The notes below the pieces were generated by a model. That model was not told where the DNA came from. It ran no database searches and saw only the letters and a program-made list of their open reading frames with translations. A stretch of 29,112 nt of DNA from JAXGMQ01 sp964613055. Its GTDB lineage: Bacteria; Caldisericota; Caldisericia; JAAYUI01. Position numbers and translations under genes: made by a program. The DNA is taken from positions 1 to 29,112 of the forward strand of contig CAZTGD010000022.1 in NCBI GenBank assembly GCA_964613055.1. Reading direction: 5' to 3'. Shown piece after piece: positions 15,843 through 23,939 of the stretch (positions are counted from its first letter, which is position 1; every line of letters starts with the position of its first letter).

Positions 15843-16221
15843 TTGCCACCCCCAGTACGGTTCTGACAAGGTTGATCAGCTTGCTTGATGAAATGGGACG
15901 GTTTGTGTAACCAGCTGTTCCAAGGTTTATACTCATCAGCTTGAAAATTCCCTGCATCGGTGAAGTGAGGATGATTACAGGAATATCAGATGTCCTGGGA
16001 TTTGATTTGAGTTTATTGAGGACTTCAAATCCATTCATCTCTGGAAGATTCAGGTCAAGTATGATGCAGGACGGAGTACCCATCGGGATTTTTTTGAAGA
16101 TGTCATCTCCGCTTGAACAGGAGAACAAGTAGTAGTTCTCTTTGTAAAGAGGCTCAAGCGCCATCAAAACATCCTTCCTTGCTTCGACAGTCTCCTGGGC
16201 AATAAGGATTATTTTCTTCAT
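15835..16221 (-). CDS. Stand-alone receiver-domain protein with degenerate active site
   Basis: A 128-residue single receiver domain. The phosphoacceptor-type Asp56 (ILDLNLPEMNGFEVL) and Thr86 (VIILTS) are present. The acidic pair that binds Mg is Gln9-Glu10 (LIAQE where IVDDE is usual), and the conserved Lys is Arg108 (YTNRPI for YLTKP). Phosphorylation is therefore doubtful, and it may signal by protein contact. The start at 16221 is supported by GGAGGT 9 nt upstream; the frame extends to 16248 without a ribosome site. It follows secF by 45 nt and overlaps the FSG-module protein. No histidine kinase is nearby. Confidence 0.85.
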   Translation of the reverse strand: MKKIILIAQETVEARKDVLMALEPLYKENYYLFSCSSGDDIFKKIPMGTPSCIILDLNLPEMNGFEVLNKLKSNPRTSDIPVIILTSPMQGIFKLMSINLGTAGYTNRPISSSKLINLVRTVLGVAND

Positions 16222-16266
16222 ATCCGATGCACCTCCGTCCTGATCCATTGCTTAAATCATACTATG

Positions 16267-17763
16267 TTATTTTCGCTTCTTCCTTCTTCCTGGTTTCCTC
16301 TTTTTTGTTGGTGGACCCTTTTTGACTGAAGTTGAAGGTTTGCTGACACTATCTGTTTGTTTAGTTTCTGGCTCAGTCTCAAGTGACATCCCATTTTTCT
16401 TTGTTTCTACTTCACTTGCAAGTGACATCTGCTCTTGCTCTCCACCGGCATAGCGAATACCAGCATTTCGCCAAACAACAAGTAGTGGTGCGGCTATGTA
16501 GATAGAGGAGAAGGTTCCCGCCAAAAGTCCAAGGAACAGAATCAACGTGAAGTCGAGTATCGTTCTGCCTCCGAAGAACAAAAGAACAAGTATGGCAAAG
16601 AGTGTAGTCACTGATGTATTAAACGAGCGCATGAATGTTTGAGTGACTGACATGTTGATCATATCAGGATAGCTGATTCTTCCAAGCCACAGCTTTGTAT
16701 TCTCTCGCACGCGGTCCATGATTACGACTGTATCCTGGACATCATACGAGATCATTGCAAGCAATGCCGCTACCGCCGCGAGATTAACCTCTACCCAGAA
16801 AAGTGAGAAGATACCCAACACAAAGAAGAGGTCATGGACAAGACAAGCAATCGCCGCGACCGATGCATTGGGTTGGAATCTGAAAGCGATATACACGAAT
16901 ATAATTGACAGCGCCCAAAGCAAAGCTTTCCATGCAGTGGACTTCAATTCGTTACCAATAACTGGACCAATCGTGTCAATCCTCTGCTGTTCCTTTATAT
17001 CCTCGCCAAATCGTTCGCGTAGATCGTCAATGACTGTCTGCAGTTTTGTCTGCGAAGACTCCTGAGTTCTTATGAGAAGAGAATTAGCAATCTTTACATC
17101 TGCCTCGGCGGCTCCAGTCTTTCTCTGTACTTGTATAGAGCCAACAGAAACACCGTGCTTGGAGAACATGGCTCTAACCTCTGAGATTACAGCGGAATCA
17201 TCCATGGCTTTGCCTTCGAGAGTGAAGGATTCCTCGAAGGTGATATCGATGATCGTTCCACCTGTGAAATCAAGACCCCAGTTAAATGGTTGGCCTGGGA
17301 TTGAAACATCTGACAGGTTGGTCATCTTCTTGCTGTATTTCTCGTCAAGTGTCTTTACAAGTTCACCATACTCATCAGTCAATATCGTTGTGATTTCAAC
17401 ATATTGATCGTCAGAAATTGATTTAGCCTGGATCTCAATAACGTTTGTAATCGGCTCATACTTAACCTCAGCACCCATAGCGTCTGCAGAGTCTGATACG
17501 TTTACTTCACTCTCGCTAACCGTTATTGAAACACTCTCTAAACTGAGTTCTGAGATGAGTTCGGCTGTTCGAGCTGTTATTGTGGCTGGTTCGTCAGCCA
17601 ATGCTTCTTTAAATACAATTGTTGCAACATCAACATTATCACCACTTGTAAACCATCTGAAACCAATGATCATTGCGCCAACGATCATAACGAGAATGAA
17701 ACTCGTCATGAGGATCCTTAGCTTTCCGATGATATTCCATTTTCGGGGATTCAGGAAACTCAT
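16267..17763 (-). CDS. secF: Protein translocase subunit SecF, with large insertion and basic tail
   Basis: SecF works with SecD to pull secreted proteins through SecYEG using the proton gradient. After TM1 (about 17-36) come roughly 120 extra residues (40-158), acidic and rich in Thr/Ser/Glu, before the conserved WGLDFTGGT (162-170). SecF is usually about 300 residues and reaches this motif soon after TM1; here it is 498. The conserved five-span C-terminal part follows (SYDVQDTVVIMDRVRENTK, then RSFNTSVTTLFAIL). A long cytoplasmic tail ends in a strongly basic stretch (KKGPPTKKRKPGRRKKRK), which might contact ribosomes or membrane. The start overlaps the secD stop (ATGA) with GGAGGTG before it. 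Confidence 0.93.
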   Translation of the reverse strand: MSFLNPRKWNIIGKLRILMTSFILVMIVGAMIIGFRWFTSGDNVDVATIVFKEALADEPATITARTAELISELSLESVSITVSESEVNVSDSADAMGAEVKYEPITNVIEIQAKSISDDQYVEITTILTDEYGELVKTLDEKYSKKMTNLSDVSIPGQPFNWGLDFTGGTIIDITFEESFTLEGKAMDDSAVISEVRAMFSKHGVSVGSIQVQRKTGAAEADVKIANSLLIRTQESSQTKLQTVIDDLRERFGEDIKEQQRIDTIGPVIGNELKSTAWKALLWALSIIFVYIAFRFQPNASVAAIACLVHDLFFVLGIFSLFWVEVNLAAVAALLAMISYDVQDTVVIMDRVRENTKLWLGRISYPDMINMSVTQTFMRSFNTSVTTLFAILVLLFFGGRTILDFTLILFLGLLAGTFSSIYIAAPLLVVWRNAGIRYAGGEQEQMSLASEVETKKNGMSLETEPETKQTDSVSKPSTSVKKGPPTKKRKPGRRKKRK

Positions 17764-19106
17764 TGGTCACCTCCAATGCCGTATAGGAATCTGAAGGCGG
17801 GAGAGGATGGATCGGGTTTGAAGAATTTTGTCATCATATCCATGAGGAATCTTGCAACGAATAGTGCAGTGAAGAATGATGCAAAGATACCGAAAGACAG
17901 TGTGACCGCGAATCCCTTTACAGCGCCAGTACCGAGCCAGTAAAGGACTCCAGCACCAATAAGGGTTGTGAAGTTAGCGTCAAAAACGGTTGAGAAACCC
18001 TTTGAGAAACCATTGGCTACGGCTGACACGGGAGTCTTTCCTTCCATCATCTCTTCCTTGATTCGCTCGAAGATGATGACGTTTGCATCAACCGCTAGTC
18101 CAACCGATAGTATCGCACCGCCTATGGCTGGAAGCGAGAATGTGGCTCCAACAACAAGGAGAAGGGCAAGGTATATGCAGGCGTAAATAGCCAGAGACAC
18201 TACAGCAAATAACCCCATTCCTCTGTAATAGAACACCATGTAAAGACCGATTAGAAGCATAGCAATTATTGCCGCGATTCCAACGTTGTTAACAGTGTCC
18301 TGTCCAAGTGAAGCGCCGACTACGCGGAGTTCTGCAGGATCCGAATTTAACTGCAATGGAAGCGCACCACCCTCGATAAGTAGGGCATTCTGAGTTGCCC
18401 ATGCCTGCTGATCCTCTCCGCTACCCCCAGTGATTACACCTTCGCCATCCTCAATCGCTGTTTGTACGTTTGGATTCATCAGCTGTTCTTCGTCAAGCCA
18501 GATTGATATGTGTCTTTTCTCGTCACCTTCTGGCTGTTGGACAGCTTCACGTGTGGCATCTCCAAAAAGCTGTGTGCCTTCGGGATTCAGTTTGAAGCGG
18601 ATCTGCCAACCATTACCACCACTGCTTGTTGGACCATAGAACGCCTCAGCCGATTTTACATGTTCTCCGGTCAGTATTACAGTGTCATCATACTTCCTAA
18701 ACTCTAGCCTGGCTGTTCGACCTAGAACCGCTAATGCCTCTTCCTTGTTCTGATAACCAGGAAGTTCAACAAGGATCCGATTCTTGTTGCCTTGTCTCTG
18801 AACGATCGTTTCAGCTACACCAAGTCCATTGACCCTATTCTGAAGAACAGCCACAGTTCTATTCATTGCCTCGTCGGTTATCTCACCCTCAGCAGGCTTC
18901 TCAGCTGTTAAAACGACATGAACTCCACCCTGAAGGTCTAATCCAAGCCTGTAGGGGTACTTTGGACCAATCTCTGTTTTGACTTTGCCGGCCTCATCGA
19001 TTACCCGATGCTCTGTTGTGATCGTCGATGGGAAGAATGCAACCCATGCTGATAGAGCAACGATTAAAACGATGAACACCAGTCTTGCCCAATCATTTCC
19101 TTTCAT
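17760..19106 (-). CDS. secD: Protein translocase subunit SecD
   Basis: The 448-residue partner of SecF in preprotein translocation. TM1 (about 8-27) is followed by YRLGLDLQGGVHVVL (53-67), the P1 region (NRVNGLGVAETIVQRQG, ELPGYQNKEEA), and the C-terminal six-span RND part with LSVGLAVDANVIIFERIKEE and FDANFTTLIGAGVLYWLGTGAVKGFAVTL. ATG 19106 is chosen because AGAGGTG is 8 nt upstream and TM1 then begins right after a short basic start; an upstream ATG at 19145 overlaps the predicted -10 box. First gene of secD-secF-receiver-FSG protein, divergent from the racemase operon. Confidence 0.94.
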   Translation of the reverse strand: MKGNDWARLVFIVLIVALSAWVAFFPSTITTEHRVIDEAGKVKTEIGPKYPYRLGLDLQGGVHVVLTAEKPAEGEITDEAMNRTVAVLQNRVNGLGVAETIVQRQGNKNRILVELPGYQNKEEALAVLGRTARLEFRKYDDTVILTGEHVKSAEAFYGPTSSGGNGWQIRFKLNPEGTQLFGDATREAVQQPEGDEKRHISIWLDEEQLMNPNVQTAIEDGEGVITGGSGEDQQAWATQNALLIEGGALPLQLNSDPAELRVVGASLGQDTVNNVGIAAIIAMLLIGLYMVFYYRGMGLFAVVSLAIYACIYLALLLVVGATFSLPAIGGAILSVGLAVDANVIIFERIKEEMMEGKTPVSAVANGFSKGFSTVFDANFTTLIGAGVLYWLGTGAVKGFAVTLSFGIFASFFTALFVARFLMDMMTKFFKPDPSSPAFRFLYGIGGDQ

Positions 19107-19143
19107 ATAAACACACCTCTGATAGTTTCTAAACAACCCGTTC

Positions 19144-19173
19144 ATGATAGTTTATGTAACCCCATCAAGTCAA
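19144..19173 (-). promoter_or_regulatory. Probable promoter of the secDF operon
   Basis: On the minus strand TTGACT (19173-19168, 5/6), an 18-nt spacer and TATCAT (19149-19144, 5/6) predict a start near 19137 and a leader of about 31 nt that carries the secD Shine-Dalgarno. Confidence 0.55.
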
Positions 19174-19202
19174 GAAACTTACTGATAATGGGTAGTTTTT
19201 GA

Positions 19203-19230
19203 TTGACATTAGAGTATATCAATGTAACAA
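19203..19230 (+). promoter_or_regulatory. Leaderless-type promoter of the racemase-rpmA-obgE operon
   Basis: Perfect -35 TTGACA (19203-19208), a 16-nt spacer and a weak -10 TAACAA (19225-19230) are followed by 6 nt and the ATG at 19237. An in-frame TAG at 19231-19233 excludes an earlier start, and there is no Shine-Dalgarno, so a transcript starting at the A of ATG fits best. Confidence 0.5.
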
Positions 19231-19236
19231 GTAGAT

Positions 19237-20328
19237 ATGCAGGGAATTACTCCATACATAGAGATTAACACTGAAGCTGTTGAACACAACGCAAAGGTCG
19301 TTTCTGGTTGGTGCGTGAGTAAAGGTATTGACCTTTGGGGTGTTACCAAGGTTGCAAGAGGTGATGTAAAAGTAGCAACTGCGATGTTAAGGGGAGGGTG
19401 CATTGGATTGGCCGACTCCAGGATTCAAAACCTTAAGAATCTGAGACAATCTTTCCCGGAAGCAAGGTTGATGTGTATCCGCACACCAGGTAATGCACAA
19501 CTGGTTGATCTAGTTGGCAATGTTGATATAAGCCTGCAAAGCGACCTTGGCATCATTGAAAACATCGGAAGAATTGCTGTCAATACTGGCAAGACTCATT
19601 CTATCATTCTTATGATGGAACTCGGTGATCTCAGAGAAGGTATTCCATTTGACGATTATTTCGACATGTTCAAGAAGGCTATTAGAATTGAAGGAATAAA
19701 TGTTATTGGAATCGGTGGTATTCTGACTTGTCTGTCTGGAGTAAAACCCACAGAAGACAATCTTGGCATGTTGCTGAAAGCAAGAGATAGTATCAGTGAT
19801 GAACTTGGTATTGATGTGCAAATGATCGCAGGTGGGTCTTCTGGTGTTCTGCCAATGCTAATAGATTCTTCTTTGCCAGAGGGAATCAATGAGTTTCACG
19901 TTGGTGAGAGCATTGTCCTTGGAACTGACGCACTGACTGGAGAACCGTTACATCCTGACCTTAGAGTTGATGCATTTACATTCTTCGCAGAAGTGATTGA
20001 GTGCTATCGCAAGCCCTCGAAACCTGAAGGCAAGGTTGTCCAGAAGATGACCGGCGAGGTTCCAGAGTTTGATGATCTTGGCAAGAGAGATAGAGCAATA
20101 CTAAACTTCGGTTTGCAGGATACAAACCCAGCATTCTTGACACCGCTCAAAGACGGTGTAACATTAATCGACGCTTCATCGGATCATGCAGTTGCTGATG
20201 TTGAAGGTGTAGCTGGTGTCAAGGTTGGTGATATACTTGCATTCAGGCCGTCGTATGCGGGATTGTTGCATATGATGGACAGTGAATATGTAGAGAAGAG
20301 ATATACGGAGGATCTAGATGGCACATAA
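19237..20328 (+). CDS. PLP-dependent amino-acid racemase (ornithine/alanine racemase-like)
   Basis: A 363-residue fold-type III PLP enzyme of the predicted amino-acid racemase group that includes ornithine racemase. GVTKVARGD places the PLP-binding Lys at 38; GLADSRIQNLKNLR (57-70), GGILTCLSGVKPT and the phosphate-loop-like MIAGGSSGVLPML follow. It lacks the C-terminal beta-barrel sequence of classic alanine racemase Alr and instead has the short C-terminal part of this family. Its substrate cannot be fixed; Orn, Ala, Ser or Lys are possible. It could supply D-amino acids for the wall or for amino-acid fermentation. The stop lies inside the first codons of rpmA (11-nt overlap), an unusual partner. 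First gene of the run, apparently leaderless. Confidence 0.83.
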   Translation: MQGITPYIEINTEAVEHNAKVVSGWCVSKGIDLWGVTKVARGDVKVATAMLRGGCIGLADSRIQNLKNLRQSFPEARLMCIRTPGNAQLVDLVGNVDISLQSDLGIIENIGRIAVNTGKTHSIILMMELGDLREGIPFDDYFDMFKKAIRIEGINVIGIGGILTCLSGVKPTEDNLGMLLKARDSISDELGIDVQMIAGGSSGVLPMLIDSSLPEGINEFHVGESIVLGTDALTGEPLHPDLRVDAFTFFAEVIECYRKPSKPEGKVVQKMTGEVPEFDDLGKRDRAILNFGLQDTNPAFLTPLKDGVTLIDASSDHAVADVEGVAGVKVGDILAFRPSYAGLLHMMDSEYVEKRYTEDLDGT

Positions 20329-20575
20329 GAAGACATTTGGTTCTGCAAAGAATGGTAGAGATAGCAATCCCAAGTACTTGGGAATCAAGATCGCTGATGG
20401 TCAGCACGTAAACGCTGGCGGAGTAATTGTACGTCAGAGAGGAACTCGAATCTATCCAGGCACTGGAACTGGATTGGGCAGAGACCACACCATTTTTGCT
20501 CTAAATTCTGGTATCGTTCGATTTAATAGAATGGGCAAAAAGGGGAAGCGTTGCGTCGTTGAACCAGTTGGTTAA
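20318..20575 (+). CDS. rpmA: 50S ribosomal protein L27
   Basis: The 85-residue protein has MAHKK...SAKNGRDSNPKYLGIKIADGQHVNAGGVIVRQRGT..PG, the L27 signature; its N-terminal tail reaches towards the peptidyl transferase centre. The usual GGGSS after AHKK is TFGSA here. No cleavable N-terminal extension of the Firmicutes type is present. GGAGG lies just upstream, within the racemase end. rpmA is normally preceded by rplU (L21); here its place is taken by the racemase gene. The TAATG overlap with obgE is the usual coupling. Confidence 0.96.
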   Translation: MAHKKTFGSAKNGRDSNPKYLGIKIADGQHVNAGGVIVRQRGTRIYPGTGTGLGRDHTIFALNSGIVRFNRMGKKGKRCVVEPVG

Positions 20576-21825
20576 TGTTTGTTGACGAGGTAACCATATC
20601 AATCCGCGCTGGTAAAGGCGGGGATGGTGTGGTCGCTTTCAGAAGAGCCAAGTATGAGCCAAAGGGAGGACCAGCAGGAGGTAGAGGTGGTCGTGGCGGG
20701 GATGTGTATGTTATTTCTGATTCCAACATTTCAGATCTATCTCACCTGTATGGTAAAACACATTTCAATGCGTCTAACGGTAGACCCGGCGAAGGCAATA
20801 AGAAGACTGGTGCTTCAGGTGATGATCTAATCATAAAGGTACCAGTTGGTGTATCTGTATTTCTAGATGACGATGAGCGACTCATTGCTGATCTGGTTGA
20901 AGAAGGACAGGAGTATCTCGTTGCAAAGGGTGGTAGAGGTGGACTTGGCAATACGAGTTTTGTGAATCCCAGAAGACAAACACCCCATATTGCAACCTCA
21001 GGTGAAAAGGGAGAGCAGTTAAAGATAAGGATTGAATTGAAACTGCTGGCTGATGTAGGGCTTGTAGGTTTTCCCAATGCCGGGAAATCTACATTGCTTG
21101 GTACAGTTTCCAATGCAAACCCAAAGATCGGTGAATACCCTTTTACAACTCTACACCCTTACCTCGGTGTTATCACCATGCCAGACTGGAGAAGGTATAC
21201 TATTGCCGACATTCCGGGATTGATTAAGGGAGCTTCAGTGGGCAAGGGTTTGGGACTGGAATTTCTACGACACATCGAGAGATGCAGAGTGTTATTATAT
21301 TTAATCGACTTATCCGATGATGATCCAATTGATACGCTTAAAACACTATGGAATGAGATCAAACTCTATTCCGAGGAAACATATGCAAAACCAGCATTTA
21401 TAGTGGGTAATAAAATTGACATATGTGATGAATCAAAAGCGAATGGGCTCAAGTCTTTCGCAAAAGAGCGAAAAATACCATATTTGTCCATATCGGCAAA
21501 GGATCGCATTCATGTAGATAGACTCATAAAGACACTATCCGAACAGATTGATAAAACACCGATACCAAAGACTGTAGTTGAAACACAGGTACGCCTTATT
21601 ATCACCAGCAAGCGAGTCAGAATCTCTCATCAAGATGATGTATACATAGTTGAACATGAGCCCCTAGAACGCATTGTAAGCTCTACCGATCTCGAAAGTG
21701 CTGATGGTAGAGCGTTTATTCAGAGACAGATACACAGATTAGGCATAGAGAAAAAATTAAGGGGAAAAGGTGCTGTGGACGGTGATACAGTGATGATCGG
21801 GAATATGAGGTTTGCTCTTGACTAA
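20575..21825 (+). CDS. obgE: GTPase Obg with C-terminal OCT domain
   Basis: An essential GTPase acting in 50S assembly and stress response. The 416 residues divide into the Gly-rich Obg fold (1-158: GKGGDGVVAFRR, GGPAGGRGGRGGDV, GGRGGLGN), the G domain (GFPNAGKST 165-173, DIPG 212-215, NKID 279-282, SA 307-308) and an OCT domain (about 340-415). The OCT domain is found mainly in Gram-positive-type lineages and is absent from proteobacterial Obg, so it is a useful taxonomic clue. It overlaps rpmA by 1 nt and nadD by 8 nt. Confidence 0.96.
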   Translation: MFVDEVTISIRAGKGGDGVVAFRRAKYEPKGGPAGGRGGRGGDVYVISDSNISDLSHLYGKTHFNASNGRPGEGNKKTGASGDDLIIKVPVGVSVFLDDDERLIADLVEEGQEYLVAKGGRGGLGNTSFVNPRRQTPHIATSGEKGEQLKIRIELKLLADVGLVGFPNAGKSTLLGTVSNANPKIGEYPFTTLHPYLGVITMPDWRRYTIADIPGLIKGASVGKGLGLEFLRHIERCRVLLYLIDLSDDDPIDTLKTLWNEIKLYSEETYAKPAFIVGNKIDICDESKANGLKSFAKERKIPYLSISAKDRIHVDRLIKTLSEQIDKTPIPKTVVETQVRLIITSKRVRISHQDDVYIVEHEPLERIVSSTDLESADGRAFIQRQIHRLGIEKKLRGKGAVDGDTVMIGNMRFALD

Positions 21826-22438
21826 TATTGGTATTATAGGCGGCTCTTTCAACCCACCAACCTATGCCCATCTTCAGCTTGGAGTGTTTGCTTTTAATCA
21901 GTTTTCACTCTATAGAATCTTGCTCGTTCCATGTTCGGTCAGCGGGTTTAAGGGTAACGTTGTTATGGAAGATCAATACCATCGATACAACATGACCGTT
22001 CTTTCATCAGAAGGATTAGATGGGTTTGAGGTACTGGACGTTGATCTGTTCAAAGGAAGCAATATTTACGCATATGAATCAATTAATCAGATAAAGATAC
22101 TCTATCCTGAAGCCAATCTGTATTACATAGCTGGTAGTGATTCTATTGCATCTGTTGGAATGTGGAAGAATCCGACGGCATTTGTTGATGATCTCCATTT
22201 TGTTATCGCAAACAGAGAGAGTACTTTCATGCAGGAAGCTATTGGTGTGTTGAGGCACTTAGGTGTGAATGAAGAGAGAATAAATGAGCTTGATTATCCA
22301 ATGAACAACGTGTCATCGACTGTTGTCAGAAAACGTTTAGCAGGTGGATTGGGTTGTGATTGCCTTACTCCACAATCTGTTTTAAGGTATATATCAGTCC
22401 ATGGGTTGTATGAAAAGGAGGATGAGTCTGGAAGATAG
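21818..22438 (+). CDS. nadD: Nicotinate-nucleotide adenylyltransferase
   Basis: It makes deamido-NAD from nicotinate mononucleotide and ATP. The 206-residue product has GIIGGSFNPPTYAH near the start (adenylyltransferase GxFxPxHxxH type; the second His is shifted to QLG) and NVSSTVVRKRL, the ISSTxIR motif, near the C-terminus, with YYIAGSDSI in between. TTG 21818 is chosen because GAGG lies 7 nt upstream. It overlaps obgE by 8 nt and rsfS by 17 nt. The obg-nadD-rsfS order is common in Firmicutes and Actinobacteria, where yqeK may intervene; it is absent here. Confidence 0.92.
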   Translation: MTNIGIIGGSFNPPTYAHLQLGVFAFNQFSLYRILLVPCSVSGFKGNVVMEDQYHRYNMTVLSSEGLDGFEVLDVDLFKGSNIYAYESINQIKILYPEANLYYIAGSDSIASVGMWKNPTAFVDDLHFVIANRESTFMQEAIGVLRHLGVNEERINELDYPMNNVSSTVVRKRLAGGLGCDCLTPQSVLRYISVHGLYEKEDESGR

Positions 22439-22760
22439 AATCAACGAGCAGTTACATAGGTTTCAAAAGGAGTTGATGGATCTGAAGTGTGGTGATGTAA
22501 AGGTGCTAGATGTAACAGGAATGACGCCCATGTGTGATTTCTTTATCATCGCAACCGTTGTCTCTTCGCCACAATCGAAGGCCGCCATAAGCAGATTGCT
22601 ACGAGCAGGCAAGGATATGGGTATCAGCACAAGGAAGGTTGAAGGCGATTTCACTTCAAGGTGGGTATTGTGTGATTTTGGCGATATCATTGTTCATCTC
22701 ATGGAGGAAGAAGAGAGGATATACTATAATCTGGAGGAGATATGGAAACGAAAGGAATAA
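22422..22760 (+). CDS. rsfS: Ribosomal silencing factor RsfS
   Basis: RsfS (YbeB/Iojap) binds L14 and blocks subunit joining when nutrients are low. The 112-residue product shows VKVLDVTGMTPMCDFFIIATVVSSPQSKAA, GISTRKVEG, WVLCDFGDIIVHLM and EEERIYYNLEEIW, all typical of the family. The start is uncertain: a strong AAGGAGG (22415-22421) abuts ATG 22422, is too close for normal use, and sits 6 nt before CTG 22428. In-frame ATGs at 22401 and 22410 lack a ribosome site. ATG 22422 gives the family's usual N-terminal length. Confidence 0.9.
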   Translation: MSLEDRINEQLHRFQKELMDLKCGDVKVLDVTGMTPMCDFFIIATVVSSPQSKAAISRLLRAGKDMGISTRKVEGDFTSRWVLCDFGDIIVHLMEEEERIYYNLEEIWKRKE

Positions 22761-23281
22761 CAATATTCCTCATTGCTGTAATACTGATAGTAGGTCTTGC
22801 AGGTTGCCAAACCAATGAAGATGATAGTCATGTGTTTGCGGTTGCAGAGAACGATTTTGAACTGAGGGGATGCATATGGAATATTCACCTAGAGAAGGTC
22901 GATACAGCCATATATCAGCTACTTGAGGATGAAACATATGGCAATACCTATAGGCCAGACCTTGGTTACTTCTATGTGATCCATGTATCAATTAAACCCG
23001 GTGATCAACCATATCTCTCTCTGAAAGATATCAGATATCAGATGGTTGATGTCCATGGGACGAAGTATCTACCTACAACACGATATACAGCAACCGGTGA
23101 ATACGCCAAACAGACTGGTTTGACAGACCTACTTCTTACAAGGAAGACATCAGTTGATGAAAAAGTCGAGGGTTTCATAATCATCGATGGTGCTGGAAAG
23201 CTTCAGGGGCTGACACTTGAAATATTCCATACTGGCGAAACACCGGAGAAAAAATTGGCTATTGTCGATCTGAAACAATAA
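22742..23281 (+). CDS. Lipoprotein of unknown function, DUF4352-like
   Basis: The 179-residue product has a lipoprotein signal peptide with lipobox GLAGC (lipidated Cys22), so it should be tethered to the outer face of the cytoplasmic membrane. The mature part is a beta-rich domain: RGCIWNIHLEKVDTAI, YFYVIHVSIKPG, LSLKDIRYQMVDVHGTKYLPTTRY, VEGFIIIDG, which resembles DUF4352 extracellular domains. GGAGGA lies just before the ATG, and it overlaps rsfS by 19 nt. It probably shares a role with the next lipoprotein. Function unknown. Confidence 0.82.
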   Translation: METKGITIFLIAVILIVGLAGCQTNEDDSHVFAVAENDFELRGCIWNIHLEKVDTAIYQLLEDETYGNTYRPDLGYFYVIHVSIKPGDQPYLSLKDIRYQMVDVHGTKYLPTTRYTATGEYAKQTGLTDLLLTRKTSVDEKVEGFIIIDGAGKLQGLTLEIFHTGETPEKKLAIVDLKQ

Positions 23282-23850
23282 TGAAGAAACCTCTGATATT
23301 ATCAAGTGTGTTATTTCTCCTGACATTTACCATCCTTGGGTGTACTGGTGCTGGAGATGTGGGCATTGAGATGGATTCCATGTGGGCTGATATCCCAAAA
23401 ACCGATAACTTTGAGTATGTTTCTCCCGGGGCATCCTTTGAGTTGATACCAAATATGATGGTTACACTCAGATCAGCCGAGGCAGTTGAATCGGTTGCTA
23501 CACCGGATGTCGGGAATCCATATAATGAAATATACTCTCAAAAGGGAAGATTCCTTATAGCTAATTTGACGGCGTGGAGAATTGGTGAAATTTCAAGCGA
23601 TTTACCACGGATGATCTTAATCAACGTGCTCGGATGGGATGATGAGATACTCCAGAACAAGGATCTCATTGCTTCGATGGAGACATCTCTGGGAAAGCAA
23701 TTCCTGAGACCTGAACTAGTTGAAGATGAAAAGAAGAATTTTTTTATCTGTTTCCCCACTGAGGGAGCGTCACTCGGTTGGATAATAAATATCTATCGTG
23801 AGATTGATAGTGAGTTGTATCTCGATATGTCAATCGACACGGGAAAATAG
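23281..23850 (+). CDS. Second lipoprotein of unknown function, possibly DUF4352-like
   Basis: A 189-residue lipoprotein with lipobox TILGC (Cys21). The mature part begins with a short acidic linker, then SPGASFELIPNMMVTLRSAEAVES, a RFLIANLTAWRIGE strand and NFFICFPTEGASLGWIINIY. The order of strands recalls the previous lipoprotein, but identity is low by eye, so the relation is tentative. The start overlaps the previous stop by 1 nt (TAATG). It is the last gene before the terminator at 23881. No enzyme motif is visible. Confidence 0.8.
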   Translation: MKKPLILSSVLFLLTFTILGCTGAGDVGIEMDSMWADIPKTDNFEYVSPGASFELIPNMMVTLRSAEAVESVATPDVGNPYNEIYSQKGRFLIANLTAWRIGEISSDLPRMILINVLGWDDEILQNKDLIASMETSLGKQFLRPELVEDEKKNFFICFPTEGASLGWIINIYREIDSELYLDMSIDTGK

Positions 23851-23880
23851 AACTGACATCAAATAAAATCCCATAACCAA

Positions 23881-23911
23881 AGAAACCCATGAAGATCCTT
23901 CATGGGTTTCT
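23881..23911. terminator. Bidirectional terminator between convergent operons
   Basis: AGAAACCCATGAAG and its perfect complement CTTCATGGGTTTCT form a 14-bp stem around a 3-nt loop, midway between the lipoprotein stop (23850) and the stop of the hydroxyacyl-CoA dehydrogenase (23940) on the other strand. Flanking T-runs are short on both sides. Confidence 0.85.
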
Positions 23912-23939
23912 CAAATATACCTTATAATGTTTGCGTCAG

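Noticed and set aside
17760..17763. Fused SecDF
   Set aside because: A stop codon and a separate start with its own Shine-Dalgarno separate the two genes.
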